Shown piece after piece: positions 29,855-42,030 of a stretch of 64,000 nucleotides of DNA. The stretch is from assembly GCF_907164915.1 (NCBI RefSeq), contig NC_061869.1, positions 38,440,840 to 38,504,839 on the forward strand. The letters run 5' to 3'. The notes under the pieces were generated by a model. The model saw only the letters and a program-made list of their open reading frames with translations, was not told the DNA's origin and searched no databases. A program made the position numbers and the translations under genes. This stretch comes from Impatiens glandulifera. Taxonomy: Eukaryota > Streptophyta > Magnoliopsida > Ericales > Balsaminaceae. Every line of letters begins with the position of its first letter. Within the stretch, counting starts at the first letter, position 1.

Positions 29855-30940
29855 GTTTATATTCTTTACAAGTATTCACAAAATCTTGAACGAAGTCAAG
29901 TGCATAAATGTTTGTTTAGACTTGAAGTGGAAGATAAAGGGTTGGAAGATTCGGAATGTAAAGAACACAAGACATAGAGTTTTTTTTATGGATGTTCGAA
30001 GCAAACTCTTCTACGTCACTCCTTCTTCTCGACCTCAAGAAGGATATTCACTAGAAGATTTGGTTGAATAGGACCTCTACACAAACCTGTTCGGACAACC
30101 AGGACTTAGACACTGTCTGTTTTCGAACTCCTAGCACACAACACTCGTTAGTAGACACTCTATCGACTTACAAAGAACTCACAATATACAAAAGTGATAC
30201 AATAATTTTCGGTATGAACAATCTCTTACAAAAGGGCTAAGACAAGTCTAATTGTATAGAGAGGTTTTAATTTTCAAGAGAACCCCGAGAGACAATTCTT
30301 CTTTTTGTTTTCCTTTTATCTTCTTTTATATCTAAATCACAACAAACGTCAGATCTTCTTCAATGGACACTTGTACTCCTTCCGTTGGATATGTGCCATG
30401 ATAGTACATCAGAGAATTTTCCTTAGATCGTGGTGCACTAGATAGTGGAAATGCAATTTGAATTATAGCGCATACGTGGAAGTCATTCATTTGTTGAGAT
30501 CGGCTGGCTTTACTTCATTTCGGACGCCTGATGATTAACTAGAAGAAAGCTTCAGTTTTTGCTCAACTTTGGTATTTTAGAGGCGCTCCTGATTTTTGCT
30601 CAACTTCGGTATTTTAGAAGCGCTTCCGGTTTTTGCCCAACTTCAATATTTTAGAGGCGCTTCCGATTTTTGGTCAACTTCGGTATTTTTGAAGTGCTTC
30701 CGGTTTTTGCTCAACTTCGGTATTTTAGAGGCGCTTCCGATTTTTTCTCAACTTTGGTATTTTATAAGCGCTTTCGGTTTTTGCTCAACTTCGGTATTTT
30801 AGAAGCGCACAAACAAACTTGCATCTAGCCGAACCAGACACTCTTTTCAGATATCTAGATGGATGTACTGTAGAGACAGTTGAACTTGCATCCAGCCAAA
30901 CCGGACGCACTTTTTAGACATCCAGTCGGACGCTTCTCTA
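29855..30940 (-). mobile_element. LTR fragment G, Sirevirus family
   Basis: Minus-strand LTR with family landmarks: cttgaacgaagtcaagtgc, tttatggatgttcgaagc, ctacgtcactccttcttc, a minus-strand Met-tRNA-family LTR body, and tagtacatcagagaattttc with gatcgtggtgcac. The inner terminus (gatcctaaca equivalent) is missing on the left, and I see no gag or pol beside it, so it is a truncated solo LTR lying inside repeat copy I. Confidence 0.6.
30548..30808. repeat. 37-bp minisatellite in LTR G
   Basis: About seven imperfect copies of a 37-bp unit containing tttttgctcaacttcggtat, tttagaagcgc and ttccgg. It occupies the same part of the LTR as the TTAGAC arrays of A-D, but with an unrelated unit. Confidence 0.85.
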
Positions 30941-30970
30941 AAATAATAAAACTCCAATTATTATTTGCAA

Positions 30971-31039
30971 CTGGTGAGATTTAAACCCAGGTCACCAGTG
31001 TGATAAGAGGGAGTACTTACCACTGTACTATAACACCTT
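30971..31039 (-). repeat. tRNA-like sequence, possible SINE head or tRNA pseudogene
   Basis: On the minus strand, TAGTACAGTGGTAAGTACTC resembles a tRNA D-arm (box A), with AGTAC and GTACT able to pair. About 30 nt downstream, GGGTTTAAATCTCACC resembles a T-arm (box B, GGTTCGAATCC class). Spacing fits a tRNA-derived Pol III promoter. The anticodon stem pairs poorly, so this is not a functional tRNA. Confidence 0.35.
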
Positions 31040-31049
31040 ATTGTTATTT

Positions 31050-32720
31050 TATATATATTAATATACTTGATATGACTTAAAAATTATAATCAAAACTAGG
31101 TGAATTCATAACTTAATTATAATCTAACACTATCCAATAGCTTCCTTATACTACATATACTCTATTGGCATCAAAACAAGAACACTTATTTCTTGTTTGT
31201 AATAATTCAAGAACTCAAAATTTTAAATTATTTTGAAAATTTAGATTTTGATCAAACATGATCGGGATGGATACAACATGATCAAAATAGTGTTCCAACA
31301 TTATTACAAGAATGTTAGGAAGCTTTATAGTATGTGATTCAACATAATTAACCCAAGAACAATAAACCCATTTTTTTTAATTTTAAAATTTAAAATTTGG
31401 GTTTTTATTATTAAGATCGATTAATCGGTTCTATCTTATCCAGATAGTTTCTAAATGATCTTATGATCATTATTCAACCATAAAACACCATAAACAACAA
31501 ACATACAAGCTTATGCAATTTGAAACATAAAAATTTCAATTTCAAATTATAAATATTAATTAAAGGGTGATTGGATCCTTACCAAGGATTGGAGAACACT
31601 CCTTGATCCTTTTGGAAGTTTTTGAGATGCTCAGATCTAAGCTTTAAGGATTGAAATAGAAAATTCAAAAAATCTGAAAGCTTCAAGCTTTAATAGAGGA
31701 TTTTTGTTTTTCTTCGATTTGGAGGTGGGGAGTTGATTTCTTGTATTCGGATTGACTCAGGGGGTCTATTTATAGCTGCCCTAAGTCGGTGGAGGCTCCA
31801 AGTGACTTGAATCAACGAAAATCCATTAATAGTATTTTGGTTGTTTTTGGCTCAAGTGGCAGGAGTAGGTAGTGACGAGGCCTATGTTTTTAAGGAAAAT
31901 GATCACTGTGATAGGGTGATCCTTTCACCTTTTAAATCACACATTTGTTGAACTATTAGATGAGTTCCAAAAAGACAAGATCAACACGGATCTTCAAGCT
32001 TATCGACTCCGGCGTCGCGTTGGAGACGAAGGTGACGCTCAAAACTACATTATTTTGAGCACTTTTTTGCGTTTCGTTAGCGCTTGACATTCCGTCAACG
32101 CTTGGGTGGATGGAGATAATGTCCGCGTTTTCTTCTCTCCTGCGATGCACGTACTCTTCTCCTCGCAACAACGAGCTACATGGCTGCTTCCTGGGCGCTT
32201 GATGAAAATCAAGCGCTCATCCGATGATTATGACTCCTACTGCAACCAATTCTCCTAGTTTCGGCTACATATGATCACAACTTTAATTTTATTTTAAAAC
32301 CTTAAGGGTTTGTTAGATATTGATTTTTCTTTCATCATTTTGGCTTTAATTTTGATGTTTTAATATATACAAAATATTGAAATAAATATGGCATATATTT
32401 TACCAATTTATTTTATTTTATTTGTTTATGTATTTTTAGGGTTAAATAAATAACTATTTTAATTATATAGATACAACAAATTCATCTAAATTATTTATTT
32501 TTGTCCTTTAATGTTTCTTTAAGATAACATGGGTACAACATTTATCCTAAATAATTTTTTTTTTGTTTTGGCCTTAATCCTTAATTCATTTAATTAATTA
32601 CTACAATAAATAATCCTAATTAATTGTTTTAAATGGGTTTTTGGCCATGTGGTTAATTATTTTTATTTTTTTTATTTAAAAATAAATCAAAATAATTATT
32701 TTATTATTATAAATTGGAGT
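31050..32720 (+). repeat. Tat-like LTR repeat copy I, right part
   Basis: Matches copy II (57.78-58.0 kb) at ggcatcaaaacaagaacac, gatcaaacatgatcggga and aacccaagaac. It also matches copy III (inverted, 59.47-59.86 kb) at ttggatccttaccaaggatt, ggagaacactcc and tgatcactgtgatagggtga. A TATA-type tctatttatagctgcc lies at about 31766-31781, as expected for an LTR promoter. From 32230 the copy becomes AT-rich and alignment fades. Confidence 0.55.
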
Positions 32721-33430
32721 GTGGATTTTTAGTTCTTACAGAGTGGCCCTCTCAAATTGAGTTTGAATACAACAAACTAATTTTTTAAAAACGTTGATTG
32801 GAGTATGACATTTAACACTAGGTTATCTAATCCAATTTATACTTTGGAGGTTTAGAAAGATGGAACCTATAGCATGTTGATTATTGGAGTGACCTGATAA
32901 TGTTGTGTAGCAATTTGCAAGGTGCTTCCAAGCGTTGCTGTACGGATCTCCCTTTGATGCTTATCATAACAAGGATAGTTCTCAGGAATTCTAGGAATCC
33001 TGTTTTTACAAAACTTAACAAAGTACTTTTAAAATCCAAAGAATAAAGGTAAGAAGTCATCATAGGTATTGAAACATCAATTCCTGTTTGGCATAAATAT
33101 CAACAGATTTTTCATGTTTAGTCATCTATAAATGGCTAAAGATAATGTCATAAGATATGTTGGAGAACATGAAAGTCTTAGTAACGTTTCATGTGGGTTA
33201 TTAACAAGTTACATTTTCAAGATCATCATAAACATATGATCATAAGACTTTAAACATACGAGTCTTTGTGAGGAATCTATCAAGATTTCCTATAGGGCTT
33301 TACTATCATGTGATCATGTATATATGATCATGGTGTCATCAATGTTCATCGTGGGAGTTAACAAACATTATGTGAAGATCACCTACATTTGCGGTTAAAA
33401 ATGATCATATTTAAATGATCATGGTGCTAT
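32721..33430. other. Unassigned AT-rich stretch before the satellite
   Basis: No gene recognised. From about 33180 there are repeated words atgatcatg and tgatcatattta that grade into the tandem region. Confidence 0.35.
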
Positions 33431-35520
33431 TAACATATAGGCTTTTGTGTGTTATGAATTGAGAATAAAACATTTATTAGAGAACGAAATCGTATTAGAG
33501 AACAGAACTTCATCGGAGAACGTGATCGTATCAGAGAACATGACTTCATTCGAGTACCTATCGAGAGATAGGATTTTGAACAATATCGTTTATAAATGAT
33601 CACTATGCTTGTCAATAAACAATGCTTGAATACCTATCGAGTGATAGAGTTTTGATACCTATTAGAATGATAGGGTTTTGATACCTATTCATACGATAGA
33701 GTTTGGATACCTATACGGATAATAGGTTTTGGATACATATTCAAAAGATAGTATTTTGTCGGAATACCTATCCGAAGATAGGGTTTGCCTTAGTATCATA
33801 TCAAGAGATAAGGTTTGGTTACCTATCGAGTGATAGGCTTTTGTTTGACGATTTATCGAGAGATAGGTTTTGAAATACCTGTTCGAGTGATAGGGTTGTG
33901 GGTTGGATCATGTATGGATGATTGTGGCGCCTGTTAACAAACAAGGCTTGGATACCTAACGAGCAATAGGGTTTGAGGTACCTGTTTGAATAACATGGTT
34001 TTGGGTACCTATCGAGTGATAGGGTTTGGATACCTATTCGGACAATAGGGTTTCCTTGTGAGATATATAAGCTTAGTGATGTTGGGAGTGGTGATACCTA
34101 TCAAGAGATTGAGTTTTGATAGAATCGCATACAAGTAATGTCTTGACCTATCAACATATAGAATCGTGTACGAACGATTAACACACCTATTAACATAAAG
34201 AGTTTACTCACAGAGTTGTATACAAACAACTTCTCAACCTATTAACAAATAAGATTTAGTCACGGAATCATGTACGAACGACATCTCGACTTATTAACAA
34301 ATAGAATTTAGTCACAGAGTCATATACGAATGACATCTCAACTATTAAGAAATAAGATTTAGTCACAGAGTCGTATATGAATGACGTAACAACCTATTAA
34401 CAAATAGGAATTCAATTGGATCATATCCGTAAGATCTCAGGTCCTTGTCAAAAGAAAAGATTGTTAACGAATAATCTTACAAATGATCTCTAAACTTGTT
34501 AACAAACAAGGCTTGGAAGGGAATTGTGTATGAACGATTTCTCGTACCTATCAACAAATAGAGTTTTTAACGAAATCATATAAAAATGATATTTCGACCT
34601 ATTTAAAAATATGGTTTTAACAGGATCATGTACGAATGATCTTAGGTCCTTGTAGACATATAAGATTGTTAACAGATCATTTTACAAATGATATCTATGC
34701 TTGTTATCAAACAAGGCTTGGAACGAAATCTTGTACGAACGATTTCTCGTACCTATCAAAAATTAAGGTTTAGATACTTAATGACAATTAAGGTTTAGAC
34801 GCGATTGTGTACGAACAATCCCACGTACCTATCAATAGATATGGTTTAGATACCTAACTACAATTAGAGTTTTTAGACGAGATTGTTTACGAACAATCTC
34901 AAGTACCTACAAACATACATGGTTTAGATACCTAACTATAATTAGAATTTTTAGACAGGATTTTGTACGAACAATCTTAAGTACCTATCAATAAATATGG
35001 TTTAAATACCTAATTATAATTAAGGTTTTTAGCGGAATCGTATAAAAGGATCTATCACACTTATCAACATATAGGATTTAGATACCGAATAATAATTAGG
35101 GTTTAGACGGGATTGTGTACGAACAATCACACGTACCTATCAACAAATAGGATTTAAATACCTAACTACAATTATGGTTTTTATTGGAGTAATATAAAAA
35201 TGATCCATTGTACCTATCAACAGATAGGGTTTAGATACCTAATGACAAGTAGGGTTTAGACGGGATTGTGTACGAACAATCTCACGTACCTATCAATAGA
35301 TAGGATTTAGATACCTAACTAACATTAGATTTTTTAGAGGAATCATATAAAAACGATTTATCGCACCTATCAATAGATATTATTTTGGATACTCTATTTC
35401 GATTAAAGTTTAAACGGGATCGTTTACGAATGATCTCACATACTTATCAATAGATATGATTTAGACACCTAACTACAATTAGTGTTTTTATAGAATCATG
35501 TACCTATCCACATATAGAGT
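33430..35520. repeat. Diverged satellite, 75-78 bp units with dimeric pattern
   Basis: The left part (33.6-34.1 kb) is built from gatacctatcgagtgatagg-like words. From about 34.75 kb a regular unit is clear: TACCTATCAA starts lie at 34750, 34826, 34904, 34982, about 35057, 35134, 35211 and 35287. Two unit types partly alternate: one with acgggattgtgtacgaacaa, the other with gaatcatataaaaacgat. This gives a dimer of about 153 bp in the right half. CCTATC...GATAGG inside units is palindromic. There is no coding capacity. Confidence 0.75.
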
Positions 35521-35562
35521 TTTGGAGACTCGATTTTGCTTATTTTTCTTTAGAAGTATCGG

Positions 35563-35572
35563 TGGCGACTTT
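35563..35572 (+). other. Possible tRNA primer-like site beside the satellite
   Basis: TGGCGACTTT begins with TGG and resembles TGGCGACTC-type primer sites that I associate with Tat-lineage Ty3 elements. No gag follows and the LTR end is not clear, so this is tentative. Confidence 0.25.
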
Positions 35573-36301
35573 ATTCCTTTTAATGGGATATTTCTATTGA
35601 ATCCTTATTTCCATTTATTTTTTGAACTGTCCTTCACAACTAGTTGAAATCCGTTAGTCAGCGGTTTCGAGATTTATTTATGGATAAATGACTCATGTTT
35701 TTTGATAGAGAATATTTTTTGTTTCCTTAGTTCCCATCCTTGTTTATCTTTTTTTTTCGAGATTGGAATGAACCTTGATCCTTTAGAATGAATCATGACT
35801 CGGATTCGAAACATATTCGGGACTATATTTTGAACATCTTATCTGTCCTTTGTGATGATTTTTTCTTTCATCATGGAATAATATTTATTTTATCCTAATT
35901 TTCGAGATATTAGTTATAAATTTGATCTCGTATCCAAACGATTATCGTTAATCATAACCCTCGAGGAAAGTGGTCAATACCTTGACGTTTTGATAAAAGA
36001 GTGTAACTTATTTTTGGTTTCTCGGCACTAAACTGCATTTCTTGAAAGTCCAACTCATCGCAAAAACATTTGGGAGAGGTCCAACTCATTGTTCTTTTTT
36101 CCTTTTGTTGACTCGCGGGTATGTCTGGTATAATCGATACTAGAGTCTGAGTAGGCAACGAATGGTGATTTCAATACCACAACCACATGAGCCATTTCCT
36201 TTTTTCATTCCCAGTGTGTATTTGGTAGAATCAATATATTCTACTATTACCATAGTTTGAGTAAGCTTGGGATGTGATGATTTATTTTCATCTTTTCGTA
36301 A

Positions 36302-37400
36302 ATTCCCCTAGTGTTGACATAAGGGTTTGATTATTTTGGGTTTATTAGGATCTTGCTCATGAGAAGTTGCCTACTTATTCTCATAAAAGGAGAAATTAGG
36401 TCCGAACTTAGTTCCGAAATTATATAACGGATAGATCGTGACTCCAAGTTTCGTTGGGGGTCAGCAAATGAGTTTGTTGGGGAATTAGTAGGTTTGTCTC
36501 TTGTGTGAACCACTAGGGATGAAATTTTTGCGGAATTAGAAGGTTAGTCTCTTGTGTGAAATCTTGAGAGAACAGGTCCAAACGTAATTCAGTTCTTGTG
36601 AAGTTAAGAACTGTTTGTGGATGAATAATTTTTTTTATCATTTTTATTTTAATAAAATTCCCCTAGTATTGACATAGGGTTTTTTGTTTTTTGGAAATTA
36701 TTGAGACTGAACCTATAACAGGCTGCCTATGTACTCTCATAACAATGATAAATCAGATCCAAACGTAGTTCACATACACTTGTTTGTGAAAAATGTGCGT
36801 GTGTGTGAATCTTTTGAAAATCTTTTGGGATCTTATGATGCTGAGGAATAAATTGCTTTATCCATGTGTTAGGAGTTATATTTACTCATTTAAGCTAAGT
36901 TTGTGGGGGTTCTTTTAATCATTACATTTTCATAAAATGCCCCTATTATTGATACAAGCGTTTGGTTTTGAAAAAGTTTAGGATCTGGCTCATACAAGCT
37001 GCATACGTATCCCATAGCTAGGGGAATTCAGGTCTAACGTAGTTCCATGCACTTGTTAAAAATGTTTGTTTAAATTCTTGTAAAAAAGTTGAGATCCTAA
37101 CTCGAAGAGATAAATATTTTAGCTTCGGGCATTATATTTTCTCAAGAGGGACTCTGTGGGGATCTTGTGGTCATTTTTATTTTAATAAAAACGCCCCTAG
37201 TGTTGACTAGGATTTTTTGGTTTATGATTCAACTCAGAGTGTGATTAACTCCATTTTAATGTATAAACAATGAATGTATGTGATGTGAAATGTCTATTAA
37301 CTTCTATCGGTAATTGATAGTGGTGACCGCACCCTAGATGGGATGCCTACGTACTCTCACGAGAGATCAGATCTCACATAGTTCACAACTTATGAGTTAT
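36302..37400 (+). repeat. Tandem 250-355 bp units, Tat/Ogre 3' UTR type
   Basis: Four units start at 36302, 36657, 36938 and 37191 with cccctagtgttgacat or a variant. Each later contains a (t)gcctacgta-like word with ctctcat or cccat, then (a)tcaggtc and aacgtagttc. The GGCTGCCTACGTATC ... AACGTAGTTC arrangement is one I remember from 3' regions of Tat/Ogre-type Ty3 retrotransposons. No pol is present nearby. Confidence 0.5.
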
Positions 37401-37499
37401 GAACTTTGGTTGTATGGATTTCATCACACATTCTTTAAACGACGTATCTTTTGAGCATGTCGATGTTGAAAGGTGATGAGAGTTCTTCTCCGTCCTGGT

Positions 37500-40188
37500 C
37501 AATCGCATGGAGCCACCTAAAAATAACTTTTTGACAATTTAGTCTCCTTCCCATGGTTTTTTAGCTAAACGTCAAATGTCCCCAACATAATCGCTAGAAA
37601 ACTGTGATCGGTTTTTAAAAAAATTTTAAATCGACGAATTTGGAAAATCTGGGATGCTTTTTAAAAAAGTTTATTTATTTTGAAAATGTGAGGGGAATTA
37701 ATTTTAAGGTTTAAAAATTTAATTTTATAAAACGAGGCTTTGTAGACAACTCCATAACTTACCATCCCGTCACATTTGGATGACATTGAGAGTTTTTTAA
37801 TGGGAAGTATGTCGTAGGCTTACTTTAAAATTTTCAATATTAAATAACCTCACGACTAGAGAGTGTCCACCTAATTTTAAAAATTAGGAAATTAAGAAAG
37901 TGAGTTCGAAGTTTGGTTACGTGTTTGAAAGGGTTTTTTTGACGCTATGTCCCACAACGCCTCTAAGGTCTCTACGAGTTAACTTTAACTATTTTTTAAA
38001 TTTCTTACATTTTACTATTTAGAATTTTAAATTTTTAACATTTAAAGGGAGACAAAGAAGGAATAAAAAAAGACAAAACTAAAAAAAGCCTAGACAAATA
38101 ATTCATAAATAAAATTATCCTGAATAATCAAAACTAATCATATTATTGATCAACATTTAATTCGCTTAAGTCTAGAATGATTTTTAAGAACTTTATTGAA
38201 GTAAATTAGCAAATATTATAGAGGCTCTATTAATTTATTTTTTGATTTTTGATTTTATAAAATAATTTTGAGTTCAAGAGAACTCATAAAAGAAAAATCG
38301 TAAGTCTAAAAAATATCTTAAGTCTAAGTTAGGGCGAAGTTAAATTTTTAGTTAAAATTTTGATTTTTTTTTCTAACCTAGGATCAAACAAGCCACAAAC
38401 TTTAACTAAGAAAATAAAAAAAAAGTCAAGAAAATAAACCTAAGTCTAAAATGCAGAAAAAAATAAATAAATACATAAATGGGTCGCGACGAAGCCTCCA
38501 TGGTAAAAAAATCAGCCCTTGGTGAAATATTAGACCCAAGTCGGTCGGATGCTGGTGCAAGTCCCTTATGCCGGTCTTGAAATGCATTCCCGGTCCTCGG
38601 TCCTCAAGTGCCTAGTCCTCAGTCCTTAGGTGCTTGGTCCTCGTTCCTCGGTCATCGATCCTTAAGTGCTCGGTCCTCTATTCTCAAGTACTCGGTCCTC
38701 GTTCCTCAAGTGTTTGGTTCTCGGTCTTGGTCCTCGGTCCTCAGGTGCTTGGTCCTCGGTTATCAGGTGATCGGTCATCAATCCTAGGTCCTCGGTCCTG
38801 GATCAGCTTCAGGTGGAGGAGGTCATAAGCGTCGTTAAAGCTGACAGAATGTTGTTCTTTCGTTTTTTAACCTGATCTTAGTTTAAAAAATTTATTTCAT
38901 GATCCAAATGGATCCTTAGATTCACATGAAACTTTCCAGAATAATTACTAATTACATGTATTAACATTTTTATAAATAAAAATCTTTTTAAAATATAATT
39001 TAAAATCAAATAAATCAAATGAAGGAAGATTATATATATTTTTAAGATTTTGGAAAGGTTTTCAATTAAAGGTTATAGATCTTACATTAAATCCTAATCT
39101 TTTTGAGCCATATCGTTCAAAAGACTTATTAATCGCTTTTGGCTCAAGAAGATCCAGATTTAAATCAAGATATATGGTTTTCGACCTAAGGCATTTCAAA
39201 TGCCTAATGCATGAGTCAATTTTAATTATTATTTTTTTATCAAAGATTCTTGTTTAATTTTTGTTTTTATTTTATTATTTACATGATAATGTTATTTATA
39301 TATTTACATTGTTATAATGCAGAAATTAAAACCCAAACACAAAGGAATTAAAGTATAAAAACATTATCAATGAAAAAGCAAAGACATATTATATATTTAT
39401 TGTAAAAGACAAAATCAAGGGTTAAGATCAAGAACTTACAAATGGGTACGTTCTTGATTTGGATGAAGTGAATCTTTAGATCTTAAGAAAGACTTGTGGC
39501 CAATTTTACAAGAATCAGTGCTAATTACTTAAGAGATTTGATGTTGGCAGCGTAGTGTGCAATAAAAAGGGAAATGATTTTGGCAGCCTAGGGGCAATTA
39601 GGAATAAAAAATCTAACCCTTGTGCAAGTGCAAAAGGGTGTGTATTTATAGGAACTCATGAGAGAAACTATAAAGGCTCAAGACCCATTTAACACCCTTA
39701 CTTGTTGGGAAAATATTTCCATTTAAACATGTAAAAATATTTAAAAAAATGATATAATACTTTGTCATTTTATTTTTTAATTAAAAAATGACAAAGTCTT
39801 GAAGCTCCCTCTTCAACTCATGCACGGTTGCATCTTTCTCTTTCCCTTTGGATTTTGCCCCAAACGTTCTCCAAAATCGCACGGTTGACTCATTCTCTTT
39901 CCCTTTTAATTTTTCCCCCAACGGTTCTCTTTCCTTTTCCTACAAAATTTATTAAATAAAATGATAAAGGGGAAAAAATAAAATGATTTAAATAAAAACA
40001 AATGATTAAAAGGAAATAATCGTATTTATTCCTTATTAAAATTAAAACAAACTTTTAATGGGGAGACTAAGTTCAAAAGCGATAGACTTAAGCTTATACC
40101 TAATCTAATTAATCTAATTAACAAATTCAACAAAATAAATTGAAAAAATAAATTGAATGAATTCTTTAATATAAAATTAAAAACGTTT
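37500..40188 (+). repeat. Tat-like LTR/UTR relic
   Basis: Contains ggagccacctaaaaataact (about 37510) and agagtgtccacctaatttt with ttggttacgtgtttgaaagg and tcccacaacgcc (37.86-37.97 kb), resembling Tat-lineage LTR starts. A GGTCCTCGGTCCT minisatellite (38.59-38.81 kb) and TATA-like gtgtatttataggaactc (about 39.64 kb) follow. No gag-pol is visible, so boundaries and the link to the preceding 36.3-37.4 kb repeats are inferred. Confidence 0.4.
38590..38805. repeat. GGTCCTCGGTCCTCAAGTGCTT minisatellite
   Basis: Irregular short units around ggtcctcggtcctcaagtgc. Similar GC-rich 'cggtcct' clusters occur at 57.17-57.56 kb and, inverted, at 60.42-60.80 kb, suggesting one LTR-internal repeat shared by these relics. 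Confidence 0.7.
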
Positions 40189-41680
40189 TCTTAGGATCAG
40201 TGTTGACAATAGAGACGGAGGTCTGACTATTGTGAACAGCTTATGACTTTCAATTCGATTTTAACTCTGTTAGATATTAAAATCTGTTTCTATTTTTCAC
40301 AAATCTTTACAAATCTTGAACCAGTTCAAGTGCGAAACAATTGGTTGAATATGAAGAGTCAGACAGATGAATGCAATCAACATAAAGTAAAGAACACAGA
40401 GTTGTATAGATGTTCGGAAATAAAACTCCTACGTCACCCCTTCTTCCTCAATCGGAAGGATATTCACTAGAAGACTTTGATCGGTATAGAACACACTACA
40501 CAAACCCAGTCAGAAACCACTAGACTTAACAACCGCCTGCTTCTGAACTTTTAGCTAACTCTCTGTTAACAAGACAACCTCCATTCAACTTACAACACTA
40601 AGGTTTCACATAGAAAGAATAGTGACTGAATTGCAGAATACTTACACACACAGACAATGAGTAATTCATGCTTGATTTTGAGAGATTGGATAATGAAAGA
40701 GAGAGCGCATAAGAAATTTGTGAGACCGGTATGTAAAGCAAGCAAGCGATTGAGAGCTAAGTTCCAGCAGCGATTTGTCCGTTGTCCTTGAGCTTCTTTT
40801 AATACTAGAAGAGCACCAACGATCGAATCTTCTTTGTGGACACGTGGCATGTGTCTGTTGGATGACCACCAATAGTAAAACAGACTATGAGCATTGAGAT
40901 CGTGGACGTACATGACTAATTTATGCCAAATATCCTCTGATAATGTGTTGTACTAGAGAGATACAACATGGGCAATTTGAATGATAAATGCATACATATC
41001 AGTCTTACATTTGTCGAGATTATCTGGCTTGTTAAACCGCTGATAACGAACATAACAGACAAGATGATTAGAGAGGTAGACACTCCTTCAGACATCTGAT
41101 CAACTCAGAAGGCGTCTAACTTCGCTTCTTCATTAGACCGCGTCTAAGAAGAAGTTAGACAATGTCTATCTACATTTCTTCATTAGATAGCGTCTAAGAA
41201 GAAGTTAGACGATGTCTAACTACGTTCATTTCTTAGACCGCGTCTAAAGGAGTTAGACGACGTCTAACCACGCTTTCCTTAGACCTCGTCTGAAGGAGTT
41301 AGATTACATCTTACCGCACTTTCCTTAGACCACGCTTGAAGGAGTTATACGACGTCTAACCACACTTTCCTTAGATTACGCCTGAAAGAGTTAGAAGACG
41401 TCTAACCGCGCTTTCCTTAGAGTGCGTCTGAAGGAGTTAGACGACGTCTAACCGCGCTTTCCTTAGACCGCATCTGAAGGAGTTAGACGACGTCCGAATA
41501 TACAAACTTCTTCAGATCTGTACTTGCACAAAAGTAAGTTACACAACTTAGTTTTGTTCAAGTTACAACTTAGTTTTGTTCAACCACATCATTGAAATTA
41601 TGTCATTCTTATCTCTTAAGTTAATTAATTATTTCTCTCTTAATTTATTTACTATTTTCCTTATTTAATTTAATCCAATA
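40189..41680 (-). repeat. LTR D (3' LTR, minus strand), same family as C
   Basis: In element direction it starts TATTGGATTAAATT (canonical TGTTGG mutated), runs through the same blocks as LTR C and ends GATCCTAAGA at 40189. Length is 1492 bp versus 1506 bp for C. It contains the TTAGAC array at 41.09-41.49 kb. A polypurine tract and ORF2 tail lie to its right, so it is a 3' LTR. Confidence 0.85.
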
Positions 41681-41694
41681 ATTTCCCCCTCTTT
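41681..41694 (-). other. 3' polypurine tract of element D
   Basis: Minus strand AAAGAGGGGGAAAT directly upstream of LTR D. It is a strong purine tract at the right position. Confidence 0.75.
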
Positions 41695-41826
41695 ATGATG
41701 TTAAAACTAAGTTAAGAATCGAGTTAAAAGCATAATCTCAAAAACCAATCTATATATAATAATACAGAGGGTTCATAAGATAGAAAGGGAAAAGTTCAAG
41801 ATTCTTCCATTTTAGTTCTTGAGTAA

Positions 41827-41985
41827 TTAGCGATCGGGATCTCTGTTGTTGAGTACACGTTCTATGAAGCTTCGATTATCTCCTCGACCGCCTCTACGAC
41901 CACCTCCATAACCTCCACGACCACCTTGGATATGGCAGACCACCTATTTATAGTCTCCTTTAGGAACGGGTTGCATGAATACGAG
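41827..41985 (-). pseudogene. ORF2 C-terminal RGG tail of element D
   Basis: The minus-strand frame ending at the stop 41829-41827 reads QGGRGGYGGGRRGGRGDNRS then FIERVLNNRDPDR, an Arg-Gly-Gly-rich tail equivalent to that of B. Everything upstream of it in element D is missing, because the LTR of C begins at 42031. It lies 150 bp from the polypurine tract, as in B. Confidence 0.7.
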
Positions 41986-42030
41986 ATTCTCCTTGATTTA
42001 TTACTGCTAGTTGATTTTTTAGGGAGAAAT

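Noticed and set aside
30596..30802. 68-aa frame with repeats over LTR G
   Set aside because: Product of the 37-bp minisatellite. No independent coding evidence.
38634..38828. 64-aa Ser/Val/Leu-rich frame
   Set aside because: It falls in the GGTCCTCGGTCCT minisatellite. No similarity.
42020..42030. agggagaaat before LTR C read as a polypurine tract of an upstream plus-strand element
   Set aside because: The LTR is followed by a primer site and gag, so it is a 5' LTR. The sequence to its left belongs to minus-strand element D.
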